Source: Aedes albopictus (taxonomy: Eukaryota > Arthropoda > Insecta > Diptera > Culicidae). From it: 64,000 nucleotides of DNA. The notes under the pieces were generated by a model, which saw only the letters and a list, made by a program, of their open reading frames with translations, made no database searches and was not told the origin of the DNA. How positions within the stretch are numbered: position 1 is the first letter of the stretch; every line of letters starts with the position of its first letter. Positions 12,780-22,214 of the stretch are shown in pieces. Location of the stretch: NCBI RefSeq assembly GCF_035046485.1, contig NC_085137.1, forward strand, positions 380,680,706 through 380,744,705, in the 5' to 3' direction. The translations under genes and the position numbers were made by a program.

Positions 12780-13065
12780 TTCTTCCTGGGATGAACAATT
12801 CTCGGAAAGTGCTAGAAAAAGGTATTTGAAGCAGACTGTACAAAGGAGTAAATGTTATGGAACGAATGTTGTACGCAAGACTTTAGTGGGCTGGAGATGT
12901 ACTACATATTTTGAGAAAAAAAGTGAAGAGATCATTCAGCAGGGTACCAGTGAACCAAAGCTGACTGCACGTGGTAGAAAAAAACTAGGGAATTCCAAAC
13001 GTTCTGGAAAACTGAAGAAAAATTGTTTAAAACCGACAAAGATGCTTCAATACGCTTGGCGCTAG
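12780..13065 (+). other. Orphan open frame at the right edge of the minisatellite
   Basis: A frame with ordinary, non-periodic composition leaves the repeat near 12780 and ends at a stop at 13063-13065. It encodes about 95 residues with a Lys/Arg-rich C-terminal third. The frame has no in-frame ATG near its start (it enters from the repeat through GTG), so if coding it would have to be a 3' exon. AATAAA at 13107-13112 lies downstream and could be a polyadenylation signal. I recognise no domain. It could equally be chance or an eroded transposon. Confidence 0.2.
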
Positions 13066-14340
13066 AGTAAAGCTATGTAAGCAACAAGGTGTAAGGTAGC
13101 AGAATGAATAAAATGAAAAAATAAATAATTGTGTATTCCACGATTTGAATTTTATTTTTATTCAAATTCAGTTTGATAACTAATTAAATTGTTTTATATT
13201 TTCAATCGATTAATGAGAAATTTATGAAAATCGCTATTATATTAAAGTTAAACGGTTGTGCTTGCAAAAAGTTCAATTTTTTCGTGAAAGTGGCAAATTT
13301 TGAAATTATATGACTTGTTTCATGGCAGTGCCCCTTCCTCATAGACGTAGTTTGCGTCAACATCTCCCGTATTGACCCCCATACCCATTCACTGATAGAG
13401 AATCTCCCACTGCTGCTTTTTGGTCCCGTCTGACAGCTCCTACTCGATAACAGTGAGCGAAGCCCCAAAGTGTGGTAACAAAGTGGCGAAAGAGTCATTC
13501 ATTAACTCAGCACTTCTTTTATTTATTTTACCACAAAAGCACACGATGCACAAACAGCCGCACACATACACACACACACCCTTCCAACTGACACCCGCAC
13601 TCACCACATACTCGACGAATGCAACCATAGTCACTGTGGATCGGAGGGCCCCAGTAGTGCCAGTGATACCATGACACACCAACATCCTCCAAAATCTCGA
13701 AACTTGTCCGGTCGCACACCGTGTGTTCCGTTCCGGCGGGATTCATTCCAGTCGTCCCGCTGCGACACGCTGCGCTGCTGGTGTTTTGTGGTTTATCATT
13801 TTGAGGGAAAAATTCCCCATCACCGTTCAAGTGCTACTGGTGCTGCTACTGCCACTTTGGCGATAAAGAAAGATGATTTTCATATATCTCTCGTGCGTCC
13901 GTCGTCGTCGTCGTTGGAGCGGCCATCCATAGGGGACACAGGAAAGGCTGACGGAGTGGAAGAAATTGTATGCCAACTTGAGCTTATCGAGTTGAAACGG
14001 CAGGGGGAGACGGGGGGAGGAAGATTTCTGCTTCAAGAGTAGATTCCAAAAGCTCTCATGGAAAATGTTTGAGGCAAGTTTCCTTACAGTTGGTCAAATT
14101 CAGCCATTCACAGGCTTTTGCTGCATGACTTGCATGGTTCGGAATAAATTGGCGTCGTCGTACGAGTCCTCTAGCTCTAGTGTGATACGAATAAAGCAAA
14201 TATGTATGACGAAACGTGTGGAAAAATTGTGGAATCCATTTTTTCTCTCTCGATTATCACAGATCACCCTATGGAGTTACTGCAGCTTTTCCTTCCATAG
14301 CTTTCAATTTCGTAAAACATTTTTCTTTTAGTTACTTTTA
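13066..14340. other. Low-copy DNA, no gene recognised
   Basis: AT-rich to about 13310, then GC-richer to about 14060, with a short CA-rich run (about 13560-13580), a CGTCGTCGTCG stretch near 13897-13911, and purine-rich GGGGGAGACGGGGGG near 14003. Frames on both strands overlap without recognisable domains. The composition resembles mosquito untranslated or regulatory exon DNA, but nothing decisive is visible. Confidence 0.35.
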
Positions 14341-15330
14341 GTTAGTTTAGTTCCAGGACTTCATTGAGGAATTTCTCCAACAATTGCTTAAATAAATCTT
14401 CCAGCAGTTTTGTAAGAAATTCTTCCCGAAATCTCATCTAGATTTTTTTCTTCTTGAAACTCATTTTTACGAAAATTTCTCCTGAGAATCCCAGAAAAAA
14501 AAACTTCTAAAGATACTCAAAAAGAAGCTGGAAGAATCTCGGAAGAAATTTCTAAAGGAACCCTTGAAGAAATTTCAAGAGGAATCTCGGAAGGAAGTCG
14601 AGGGGAAATCTGGGAAGGAATTCCAGGAAGAACCCTTGAAAGAACTTTTTGAGGAATCTCTTAAGGAATCTTAGAAGACTTTACTGGTAGGATTCTCGAG
14701 GAAATTTTTGAAGGAATCCTGAATAAATCCCTGGAAGAATCTTAGAGGGAGCTTCCTGAGTAATCCTTAGAGAAATTTCTTTGGGAATCCTGAAAAAGAA
14801 AATCAGCAGAAAAAATGAAAAAGAAAATCAGCAGAAAAAATGAAAAAGAAACCTGTTGATACCATAGAAAGAATTTCCAGGGAAATTCAATGAAAAAAAA
14901 AATCTAGAAAATTTTGGAACGAATTCTTGGAAAAATCCCAGAACTTCTGGAAGGACTCCGGGAGAATTCTTGACAGAGACCCCTGGAGGAATCCCGTAAG
15001 GAGCTTCAATATCCTCCCAAAGATTTCTGGGGATGCTTCAGGAAGATTTCTGGAAAAATCTCATAAAGAATCCCAAGAAAAACTTGGGGAGCAAACCCAG
15101 ATGCAACCTTTACAGGAATTTATAAGAATCCTTGAAGAAACTTCTGAAGGAATGCTCAATTAAATGCTAGACGAATCTTACAATGAGCACCCTGATGAAA
15201 AAACTCCTGTGGAAATCCCGGAAAGATCCCCTGCATAAGTTACTCGGAAGGTATTCCTAGAGAAATCTGAACAGCATAAATTATGTTTCCTGGAAAGTAT
15301 GAGAAAGAAACTCTGATGAATTACTGAAAT
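14341..15330. repeat. Degenerate 12-bp family; orientation switches near 14480
   Basis: Pyrimidine-rich variants (TTCTCCAACAATTGC, TTCTTCCCGAAATCTC) give way near 14480 to purine-rich ones (GGAAGAATCTCGGAAG, GGAGGAATCC) that are the complement of the same theme. Local duplication of GAAAAAGAAAATCAGCAG occurs at about 14796-14845. No coding signal. Confidence 0.6.
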
Positions 15331-15400
15331 CCACCAGTTAGTAAAAGAAAGACCAACAAAATAGCAGAAAAATGGTATTCCACCCGCATTTTTTTAATAT

Positions 15401-15416
15401 ATTTTCCCAAGAATTA
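15401..15416. repeat. Target site duplication, left copy, of SINE 15417-15628
   Basis: ATTTTCCCAAGAATTA is repeated exactly at 15629-15644 on the other side of the SINE. Confidence 0.9.
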
Positions 15417-15628
15417 AAAGACACGGACAACGTCTTCAGCTTTCGTCTGTACAAACTGTTTTAAACTTAACATTAGGCAACGGACAACGGAGCATGCACC
15501 AGTGGAAACGTAGAAGAAACTATTCTCACGAAAAGTTTCAACGCCCGAAGCGGGAATCGAACCCTCACCCCATAGCATGGTGCGATTATAAGCTTGGTGA
15601 CCCTAACCGCACGGCTACGAGGCTCCAC
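15417..15628 (-). mobile_element. Full-length tRNA-derived SINE with perfect 16-bp target duplication
   Basis: On the minus strand the element begins GTGGAGCCTCGTAGCCGTGC, has an A-box-like GCCGTGCGGTTAGGG and a B box GGGTTCGATTCCC about 40 bases later, as in a tRNA-like Pol III promoter. A tRNA-unrelated body of about 120 bases follows, ending in a short T run. Identical 16-bp direct repeats flank it at 15401-15416 and 15629-15644, the mark of LINE-assisted insertion. It is not Feilai: the body and tail differ from 17601-17873. The intact duplication suggests a fairly recent insertion. I cannot name the family. Confidence 0.88.
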
Positions 15629-15644
15629 ATTTTCCCAAGAATTA

Positions 15645-17330
15645 CTCATATTTTCTTTTTTGAAATTTATTCTGGAATTTCTCCGGGAGTTCTTTTTGGC
15701 ATTGATTCTTTTTTCTGTCTGGGATTACTCTAAAATATCTTCTGATATGTTTCCAGGAGTTTCTTCAAGGTTTCATCCAAGGGTTTCTTCTGGAGCTCCA
15801 TCAGAGGTTCCTTCTGACCAGGGGTTTTCAGATCGTGCACCGCGGTGCAAATACTTGACAAGTGCATCACGAGGCTTTTAAAATTCTGCCTTTGATCTAA
15901 AACTGATGTCTTGTTTGATGGAAAATCAATCGAATAAATGAGGGCAAGAATATTGGAATGTGCTACAAGGGGCCAAGATAAAAATTTACATTATTCAACA
16001 AGGACTTCAGTAAAAAATCTCCCTGGTATTCGTGAAAAAGGATATAACAAGGCTGCAAAACTCTCGAAAGAAATATCACATTGTGTTTTTTTCATTCAAT
16101 AATTTATCATTGATATCCACAGCATCCAACATCCTACTAGGATTATCTTCAAGAACATCACTAAGTCTCTGAAGCAGTCAAACTAGTATATCTGAGATTT
16201 CGGGACCGAACTGGGAGTTGTCCAGAAAGTCTGGAAAAAATTCTCAAACATCTTGTCATTAAAATTCCAAAGTCCTGAAAATGAAGCTTTCAATGATATT
16301 GCATAGAATTTGTTATGAATCTCTCCATAAATCCTGCAATGGTCTTGGGAAAACCCGGAAGGAATTTTTAAAGCAACCTGAAAAGAGTTACTGAAGGAAT
16401 CCCGGAAGAATCTCTGGCTAAAATTTCTAGAGGTTTGTCAGAACCTAGAGGAATCTTAGAAGACACCTCTGCAGGAATCCCGGAAGGAATATTAGGAGGA
16501 ATCTCGGCAGATTTCCGAAAGAATTAATCTTAGGAAGAATTCCTGGTGTAATTCAGAAAGGAATCTCTAAAGCTCCTAAAAAGAGCCCGTGAAGGAATCC
16601 CAGGAAGAACTCCTGGAGACCTAGAGGGTATTTCTGTAAGAATCCTGGAATGAATTTCTGTAGAAATCATGGAAAGATTTCCTGGCGGATGCCACAGAAG
16701 GATTCGGCCACAGCAAATATTTCAAATGATGAAGAAAAAGTATGGTTTTGTTAGAAAGCTGACGAGTTCTTAAGAGCATCAGTTTGGCCAAAAGTCTCCA
16801 AAGAGGGCACTCTTTGGCTCTTGCCTCCTTTAATCTTTTGAAATGCCTTGAAACCTCTCAGAACTGCTCCTGAGAACCCCTGTAGACTTTCATCAAACTC
16901 TCCTGAAGCCCCATGAAACCTCTCGAGAAGCCTTGAACCCCTCAGAAGAAAAAACCTGAGACCGAATATTCTGCTGTAGCCACCTGAAATTTTCTGAAGC
17001 TTCTTTTTTTTCTTCTAAACTATTGGGGTAAAAAATCTGCTCAACAAGCCTAACAGGAAGGTTAGGGTAGTGTGTGGTTAAGGCCGTTTTCTACAACAGT
17101 GAAGCCTCTTGAACCCTTCTACATGACATTGCAATACCCCCGAAACTACCTGAAACGCCGTGAATTCCATCAGAGTTCTTCTGGAGCACTACTGGAAGTC
17201 TCTGAAGCCCTCTGATACCTCTGAAATCCCACTGAACAGCCTGCAACAACCTTGAGAACCCTTTCAAGCCCCTCTAAGACCTCGCATCGCATCAACTAGA
17301 ATTTATTTAATTACTCGTTGAACAGCCAAG
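15645..17330. repeat. Degenerate 12-bp family in alternating orientation, with short low-copy gaps
   Basis: Pyrimidine-rich units at 15645-15835, low-copy sequence to about 16010, purine-rich units (GGAGGAATCTTAGAAG, GGAAGGAATCCCGG type) to about 16720, then C-rich units (CCTCTGAAACCTCTC, CCCTGAAACC type) at 16840-17290. Unit length drifts around 10-13 bases. No gene. Confidence 0.5.
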
Positions 17331-17439
17331 CATCCTCAAAAGCCGTTTACTTATGTCATAAAGTTAATGAACCCGTTTAGGTAAAAAACTTGTGTGCTCC
17401 CCCGACCCATTATACCCAAATGGATGCTATGGACGTGGA

Positions 17440-17586
17440 ATTGAAGCCTAACAGGGTAGCCCCATCGTTACACCTGGAGATCACCACAACAGATGGAATC
17501 TCAAATCGACAGCGTTATGATTGACGGACGGTACTTCTCGACATTATCAACGTCAGGCTCTATCGGGACGCTACTATCGATTCTAT
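17440..17586 (+). pseudogene. RTE-like LINE endonuclease remnant, left part
   Basis: Plus-strand frames encode a TWRSP motif followed by IDSVMIDGRYFS, then after a frameshift DIINVRLYRD. These fit the C-terminal half of the APE-type endonuclease of RTE/BovB-like non-LTR retrotransposons; compare the minus-strand copy at 38350-38685. The domain stops where the DNA transposon at 17587 begins and appears to continue from about 19768. It is frameshifted and dead. Confidence 0.6.
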
Positions 17587-17600
17587 GACATTTCCCCGAA

Positions 17601-17873
17601 GGGGTCTCCAGTTAGCCTAGTGGTTAAGGCTATGGATCGCCAATCCGGAGACGGCGGGTTCGATTCCCGTTCCGGTCGGGAAAATTTTCTCGACTCCCTG
17701 GGTATAGTGTATCATTGTACTTGCCTCATAATATACAAATTCATGCAATGGCAGGCAAAGAGAGCCCTTCAATTGATAACTGTGGAAATGCTCTAAGAAC
17801 ACTTAGTTGAAGCGAGGCAGGCCAAGTCCCAGTGGGGACGTCGAGCCATAAAGAAGAAGAAGAAGAAGAAGAA
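17601..17873 (+). mobile_element. Feilai: Feilai SINE, full length, with 14-bp target duplication
   Basis: A tRNA-like head (A box TTAGCCTAGTGGTTAAGG, B box GGTTCGATTCCCG) is followed by a tRNA-unrelated body (GGGTATAGTGTATCATTG, then AACTGTGGAAATGCTC) and a (GAA)n tail at 17849-17873. This is the layout of Feilai, the tRNA-related SINE family described from Aedes aegypti. GACATTTCCCCGAA flanks it on both sides (17587-17600 and 17874-17887), giving an exact 14-bp target duplication made from the terminal repeat of the host DNA transposon. It is probably transcribed by Pol III if expressed. The intact duplication argues for recent insertion. Confidence 0.93.
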
Positions 17874-18187
17874 GACATTTCCCCGAAATCCATTACCCCG
17901 AATGACATTACCCCGAATTCCATTACCCCGAATGATCCATTACCTCGAATATTTTTTTAGGAATTATAAATTTCGTATTTTCCAATACGAAGGAAAATCA
18001 TGACGTTCATCCCGGAACGAACTAGCTTGGTCGATAAAACTTTATTCTGCCTATTTTTGCGGTGAGAATACCCAAGCATATGAAGCTCCTGAGACCCTTT
18101 GAACAGATCTCTGACCAGTATGATTAAAAGAACAGGCCAACCAAAAGAAGGAAATCATCTCTACTGTACAATTGGTTTCGGATCATA

Positions 18188-18600
18188 CACTCTTAGAAAA
18201 AGTCAGGTAAATTTAAGTTCACTTGGATGCACATAAAAGGAGCGGCCCGTTTGACACAAATTTACGCCTTTTATCACAAATAAAGTCGAGCTAGCAATCG
18301 CTAGAGCCGAAGCGAGAGATAAAACATGTGTAAGTAAAATAATGAACTGGATTCGAACTCTGGTCCGCTGATTGAGAGGCACGCACTATACCTCCCGGCT
18401 GTATCACTGAGTTGAGAGACAAACGGTAAATGTAAAACTGTTTCTACCTATCTGGTCAGATAGGTTTGTTGACATCTTGTGCAACCAACTCGAACTTACA
18501 TGATGGATGTAAAATTGAGTCAAATTTGCCATTCAGTCATGAAATGTTTATGTACGTTGATGGTTTACGTGACGTGTAAATTCCTAATTTTTTAAGAGTG
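18188..18600. mobile_element. TA-flanked TIR element (CACTCTTA ends) with tRNA-like insert
   Basis: The left end CACTCTTAGAAAAAGTCAGG is mirrored by a right end reading CACTCTTAAAAAATTAGG on the other strand. TA lies immediately outside both ends (18186-18187 and 18601-18602). It is 413 bp and non-coding, so a MITE-like Tc1/mariner-type insertion by its TA target. A tRNA-like sequence lies inside it on the minus strand (18345-18425). Confidence 0.75.
18345..18425 (-). ncRNA. tRNA-like sequence inside a TIR element
   Basis: On the minus strand a B box GAGTTCGAATCC (18349-18360) lies about 40 bases after an A-box-like CCGGGAGGTATAGTGCG. The acceptor stem does not pair, so it is not a working tRNA gene. 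It may be a captured SINE head or a Pol III promoter. Whether it is transcribed is unknown. Confidence 0.45.
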
Positions 18601-18952
18601 TATGGACGAAAGAAATAAACTAATGTGATCATGTCACTCTTCCTTATAACAGTATAACTTTAAAGATCAGCCTATGATTGAAAGAAGGAAAAATCTCTGA
18701 TAAAATTAATAACAGTTGCGACGCAAACAAATTTCTTAAATTGATGATTAGAAAGAATAGCCTACACACTTAAAAGTTCTGAAATTTGCACGAGACAGAA
18801 ACATCAAAGAACGTAAACATTTTCAAGACTGACTCACAAATTGGACTCAATTTTACGCGCATCATGTAAGTACTGGTTGGTTGCGTTAAAAGGCCACAAA
18901 TCCACTTCACCAGAAACGTAGAATCAGTATCATATTCATCTACCACCTTCTA

Positions 18953-19025
18953 ACTCGGTTAAACAGCCGAGAGGTAAGAGATGTGGCTCACAATCAGCAG
19001 ATCTTGAGTTCGAATCCAGGCATGT
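18953..19025 (+). ncRNA. tRNA-like sequence inside a TIR element
   Basis: An A-box-like CAGCCGAGAGGTAAGAG is followed by the B box GAGTTCGAATCC (19006-19017). It lies in the opposite orientation to the tRNA-like sequence at 18345-18425, in the neighbouring TIR element. No proper acceptor stem is present, so it is not a functional tRNA. Confidence 0.45.
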
Positions 19026-19106
19026 CAATATTTTACTTTTATATGTTTTACTACAGATCGGTTCTAGCGATTGCTAGACGCTTAGAAAATATAAGTCCTG
19101 GAAGAC

Positions 19107-19353
19107 GTAAATTCGGCACCAACATTTCAAAAGGGCGTAACTGCATTTTGAAACAAACCACTCTTTCACATCTGTAGGTCATATTCTAAGTTTCCCACGA
19201 AATTCACAAACATTACTAGACAGAGAAATTGCTCTTCTTTCCTATACTGGCGGTGATTTGCATGGCGGCATTGAAATACGATCTACAGATGTGAAAGAGA
19301 GGTTTGTTTCAAAATGCAGTTACGCCCTTTTGAAATGTTGGTGCCGAATTTAC
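19107..19353. mobile_element. Foldback MITE with 71-bp arms
   Basis: Positions 19107-19177 are the reverse complement of 19283-19353 with a single mismatch noticed, around a 105-base spacer. Each arm runs from GTAAATTCGGCACC to CACATCTGTAG. Similar open frames on the two strands are simply the two arms. A transcript would form a long hairpin. Confidence 0.85.
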
Positions 19354-19767
19354 ATGTTTTGACCTCTAACATTGTGTCTTTGAAGACTCTCGTATGTGTC
19401 AGGTTCAGGACACCTAAAATTGCATGATTTTTTCTAGGTGTGTATGTTTGAAAGAAGGATACATATGTGATGACCACATAGTAGTTAGAATGTCCTTGAA
19501 TGAAAGTTCTTTGGTAGTAAGGTCAGAAAGAACAACATATGCTCAAAGAAGGAAAATTTTTGTTGTGTTGTAACACTTGGTGTACCGTTAACTACCCATG
19601 GCGGATCTCGAGGTAGGCTTGTGGATAAATAATTCGGATATTGGGCCATTCGTAGAAATGGGTCATTCGGAGTAATGGATCATTCGGGGTAATGGAATTC
19701 GGGGTAATGTCATTGGGGTAACGGGATTCGGGGTAATGGAATTCGGAGAAATGTCCTTAAGCCCTGG

Positions 19768-20285
19768 TGATCACCACGGTCCAATCTATAGCGACTGTAG
19801 CAACCGGATGTCGCCTCAGCATCTGCACAGAATTTCGAAGCAGCGTTGCCAGACATAGGCGAGCTCGATGTGAGTCCTCTAGAGGATTGCTGGAGTACAC
19901 CTAAAGCAAAATGAACTACACAGCATCCGGGTACATCCAGCAGGGTCGACGGAATGCCTGGTTCGACGGGGAGTGATTTCGCAGTTCGTACAGTATTTAA
20001 TACTGCAGTATGAAACTCGGCATGTCGTGTAACGATTAAAACAGAAGCAAAAACAGCCAATCCAAAACCGCCTCTTTCGAGAGAAAAAAAAAACGTTGTA
20101 TGGAAGAAGCAAGGTTAGCAAAAAATAGAACTGTTGTGCCGTTCCCAAAAACACGGAAGTTCTAACAGAAGCTCAAAGCATTCCACAATGGCTTTGTGCT
20201 GCGAGCCGAAATGTGGTAGTATAGTGGAGAGCGTAGACATGCAAGACCAAGGCAAGGAAGGTAATGACTGAGTCAAAAATTACCC
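19768..20285 (+). pseudogene. RTE-like LINE remnant, right part (endonuclease end and linker)
   Basis: Downstream of the DNA transposon, plus-strand frames with stops and shifts encode pieces that fit the endonuclease end and the endonuclease-to-RT linker of an RTE-like LINE, including NAWFDGE and LTEAQSIPQ. It continues the remnant at 17440-17586. The copy is far too damaged to function, and the RT domain itself is absent. Confidence 0.45.
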
Positions 20286-20475
20286 AACTTCCACTCTGAG
20301 GATTCCCTACTTCCAAGGAGCTTCAGGGGTGTTTTAAGGGGCTGTTTCAGGTTATTGGAGTAGCCTTTCAAGGGGGTTCTGTCAAGATTGGTTTGCGTTT
20401 AAATGGGATTATGGGGAATTCAGGTGCATTTCATTAGTATTGAGGGGGTTTCAGGGATGTGTCAAGGGGCTTTAA
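20286..20475. repeat. Degenerate G-rich relative of the 12-bp family
   Basis: Short units around TTCAGGGGTGTTTTAAGGG and TTTCAGGGATGTG recur at about 10-20 bases. The same block resumes after the MITE at 20828, showing that the MITE landed inside it. Confidence 0.5.
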
Positions 20476-20823
20476 GGCGAAACTGGAAGCATTTTCTCTT
20501 TTTTCGGTTCTTGATTTTTTTTTTAAATAACGAAGCAATATTTTCAAAATCGGTATTCGTGCAGATGTAGAGTATGGATCAAGGTATCTTCTGATTTTTT
20601 TTGGAGTGGAAAATGTTTTCCATTTTTGCAGAAACCATTTTTTTGTGGAATTTTGTTCAAAAATGGTTTCTGCAAAAACGAAAAACCTTTTCCACTAAAA
20701 AAAAATCAGGAGATACCTTGATCCATACTCTACAAGTGCACGAAACCCGATTTTGAAAATATTGCTTCGTTCTTTAATAAAAAATCAAAAACCAAAAAGT
20801 GAGGAAATGTTTCCAGTTTCGCC
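20476..20823. mobile_element. Foldback element flanked by TTAA
   Basis: The whole 348 bp is a near-palindrome: GGCGAAACTGGAAGCATTT at the left is mirrored at the right, with arms of about 160 bases meeting near 20650. TTAA lies directly outside both ends (20472-20475 and 20824-20827). A TTAA target is typical of piggyBac-type and Kolobok-type transposases, so it may have been moved in trans by one of those. No coding capacity. Confidence 0.85.
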
Positions 20824-20827
20824 TTAA

Positions 20828-21560
20828 GGGCAATTCAAGGGATCTCAGGAGCCGTTAAAGGGCGCTGCAAGGGCCCTGATTGGCGTTTCAAGGTATTTCA
20901 AAGTCATTTCAGAGTAATTTAGGAGATGTTCAGGGTGTTTCAGAAAAATTTTAGGAGCGTTTTTAGGAATTCGAGGGGCGTTTGATAGTATTCGAGAGAC
21001 TTTTCTAGACCCTTTAAAAAGCGTTCGAAGGGGTTTCAGAGGCATTTCAAATTGAATATGATGATTCCAAGGGTGTTTCAATGGGATTACGGAGGTTTCT
21101 GGGGCGTTTAGAAGCATTTTAGGTCAGGGTCGTATCAGGGGACCCCAAACACCCCCCCCCCTACGGCACCCAAAGGGATCTTCCTGAAATGCCTTTAAAA
21201 TCTTCCTTAAACCCCCATCGGACCCAAACTAACGCACCTGTAAGGCTCCGAAACCCCTGGTGAGTGTAGAATTAGCAACTAGTTAAAATACACATAAATA
21301 AAAACAAAAAAAGAAACCCCTGGAAATTCCTTCGTAATGCCGCCGTAACGTTTCTGAATCCCGCCGAAAATGTTCTGAAACTTCCTGAAATGCCCCTGAA
21401 ATCCTCTGAAACTCTTTTCAATGCTTTCGAAAGCCCCCTCAGACCCCCGAGAACCCCCTTGAGAGATCTCCTGGTACTTCGTTAAAACCCCTTGGGTCCC
21501 CCTGAAACGCCCCTGTAACCTTGCTCTTCTATCACTTATGGGGGATGTTGCAATAGTTCC
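20828..21560. repeat. Degenerate G-rich then C-rich relatives of the 12-bp family
   Basis: Purine-rich units (GGGGTTTCAGAGGCATTTC type) run to about 21120, then after a run of C (21151-21160) complementary C-rich units (CCTGAAATGCCCCTGAAA type) run to about 21510. This is another strand switch. No gene. Confidence 0.5.
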
Positions 21561-22214
21561 CGTCATTATTAAATATTATTACATATCTCAGTCATTTTTC
21601 ATCTAATCCACTCGTTCTTAGACTTTATCGAAAGATAAAGAGTTAGATTTGATTCGTAGGTACTTTTCACAAATATCATATGAAATTTTTAGTACAAAAA
21701 GTTTACCTAAACTTACATATTTTTCCTAAATCTGTACGAAACATTGTTTTCCGTGTAATTCAAAATTGGGTCGACCAAATTTCAAAATTAAAGTTGCATT
21801 AGAACCCTATTTCTATCCCCTTTGAGAACCATTCATTAGATTTTAGCGGAAAAATTCATAACATAATTTAAATTATCGAGTTAGGTTTACAAGTTCTCGT
21901 GCAAAAGTTTGGGGTCACCCCTTAGTATGCTGCATCGTGCAAAAATTTGGGGTCACCTTTCAAATGAAGTCTGAGGCGGATTTTTATTCAAATCGTCATT
22001 TTTTTGGTGCAACTCCATTTTTTTCTATGATAGTAGAATGCAAGACACAGAAATGGTGATAAAATGTTCATAAACTAAGTTCTAGACTAAGTTAAGGTAG
22101 AAAATGGTATATAAAATCCATACTAAATCAGCTAAGTTCGTTATATAAAGTGCGAAAGAGGGTAGAAGTGAGATAAAATGACTAATTCGTGAATTCTACC
22201 ATACATAACTGTAA

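Larger units (their letters stand above)
3260..12790. repeat. Large minisatellite of 24-bp monomers with higher-order structure
   Basis: About 9.5 kb of tandem 24-bp units, each made of two related 12-mers, typically GGAATTCCTCCA followed by GGGATTCCTTCA. The core (about 4400-10900) is nearly uniform and the flanks (3260-4320 and 10900-12790) are increasingly diverged. Monomers come in subtypes (CCAGGG, CCTGGG, GCTGGG, CCTGTG) that run in blocks. Marker variants recur with fixed spacing, defining about 2.1-2.2 kb higher-order copies. Because 24 is divisible by 3 and the monomer lacks stop codons in most frames, long spurious frames open on both strands, giving GIPP-, FLQE- and EEFLK-type periodic translations. 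I do not call protein genes here. Confidence 0.95.
18765..19443. mobile_element. TA-flanked TIR element (CACACTTA ends) with tRNA-like insert and nested hairpin
   Basis: The left tip CACACTTAAAAGTTC is mirrored by CACACCTAGAAAAAA read from the right. TA lies outside each end (18763-18764 and 19444-19445). It is 679 bp with no transposase. It contains a plus-strand tRNA-like sequence and the near-perfect inverted repeat 19107-19353. The short, imperfect TIR makes the exact boundaries tentative. Confidence 0.55.
17587..19756. mobile_element. DNA transposon with tandem ATTCGGGGTAATG subterminal repeats, non-autonomous
   Basis: Both ends carry inverted arrays of ATTACCCCGAAT / ATTCGGGGTAATG. Left: 17587-17600 continued at 17888-17950 after a SINE insert. 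Right: 19620-19756. Read on one strand the two ends align unit for unit. Internally, GAAAGAAGGA-type motifs recur (18143, 18678, 19450 and 19542 areas) and two TIR sub-elements are present. No transposase frame is seen. It interrupts an RTE-like LINE. The exact TIR tip and target duplication could not be fixed. Confidence 0.7.

Noticed and set aside
3785..12843. Long GIPP-, FLQE- and [13 protein letters not shown] frames as collagen-like or silk-like proteins
   Set aside because: They overlap in several frames and on both strands, follow directly from a stop-free 24-bp monomer, lack signal peptides or unique ends, and the Gly spacing is every four residues, not three as in collagen.
13324..14042. 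GC-richer region as a host coding exon
   Set aside because: Overlapping frames on both strands, simple CA and CGT repeats, and no domain; kept only as low-copy DNA.
18983..19477. Two similar peptides on opposite strands, as a duplicated small gene
   Set aside because: The similarity is fully explained by the 71-bp inverted repeat 19107-19177 and 19283-19353.
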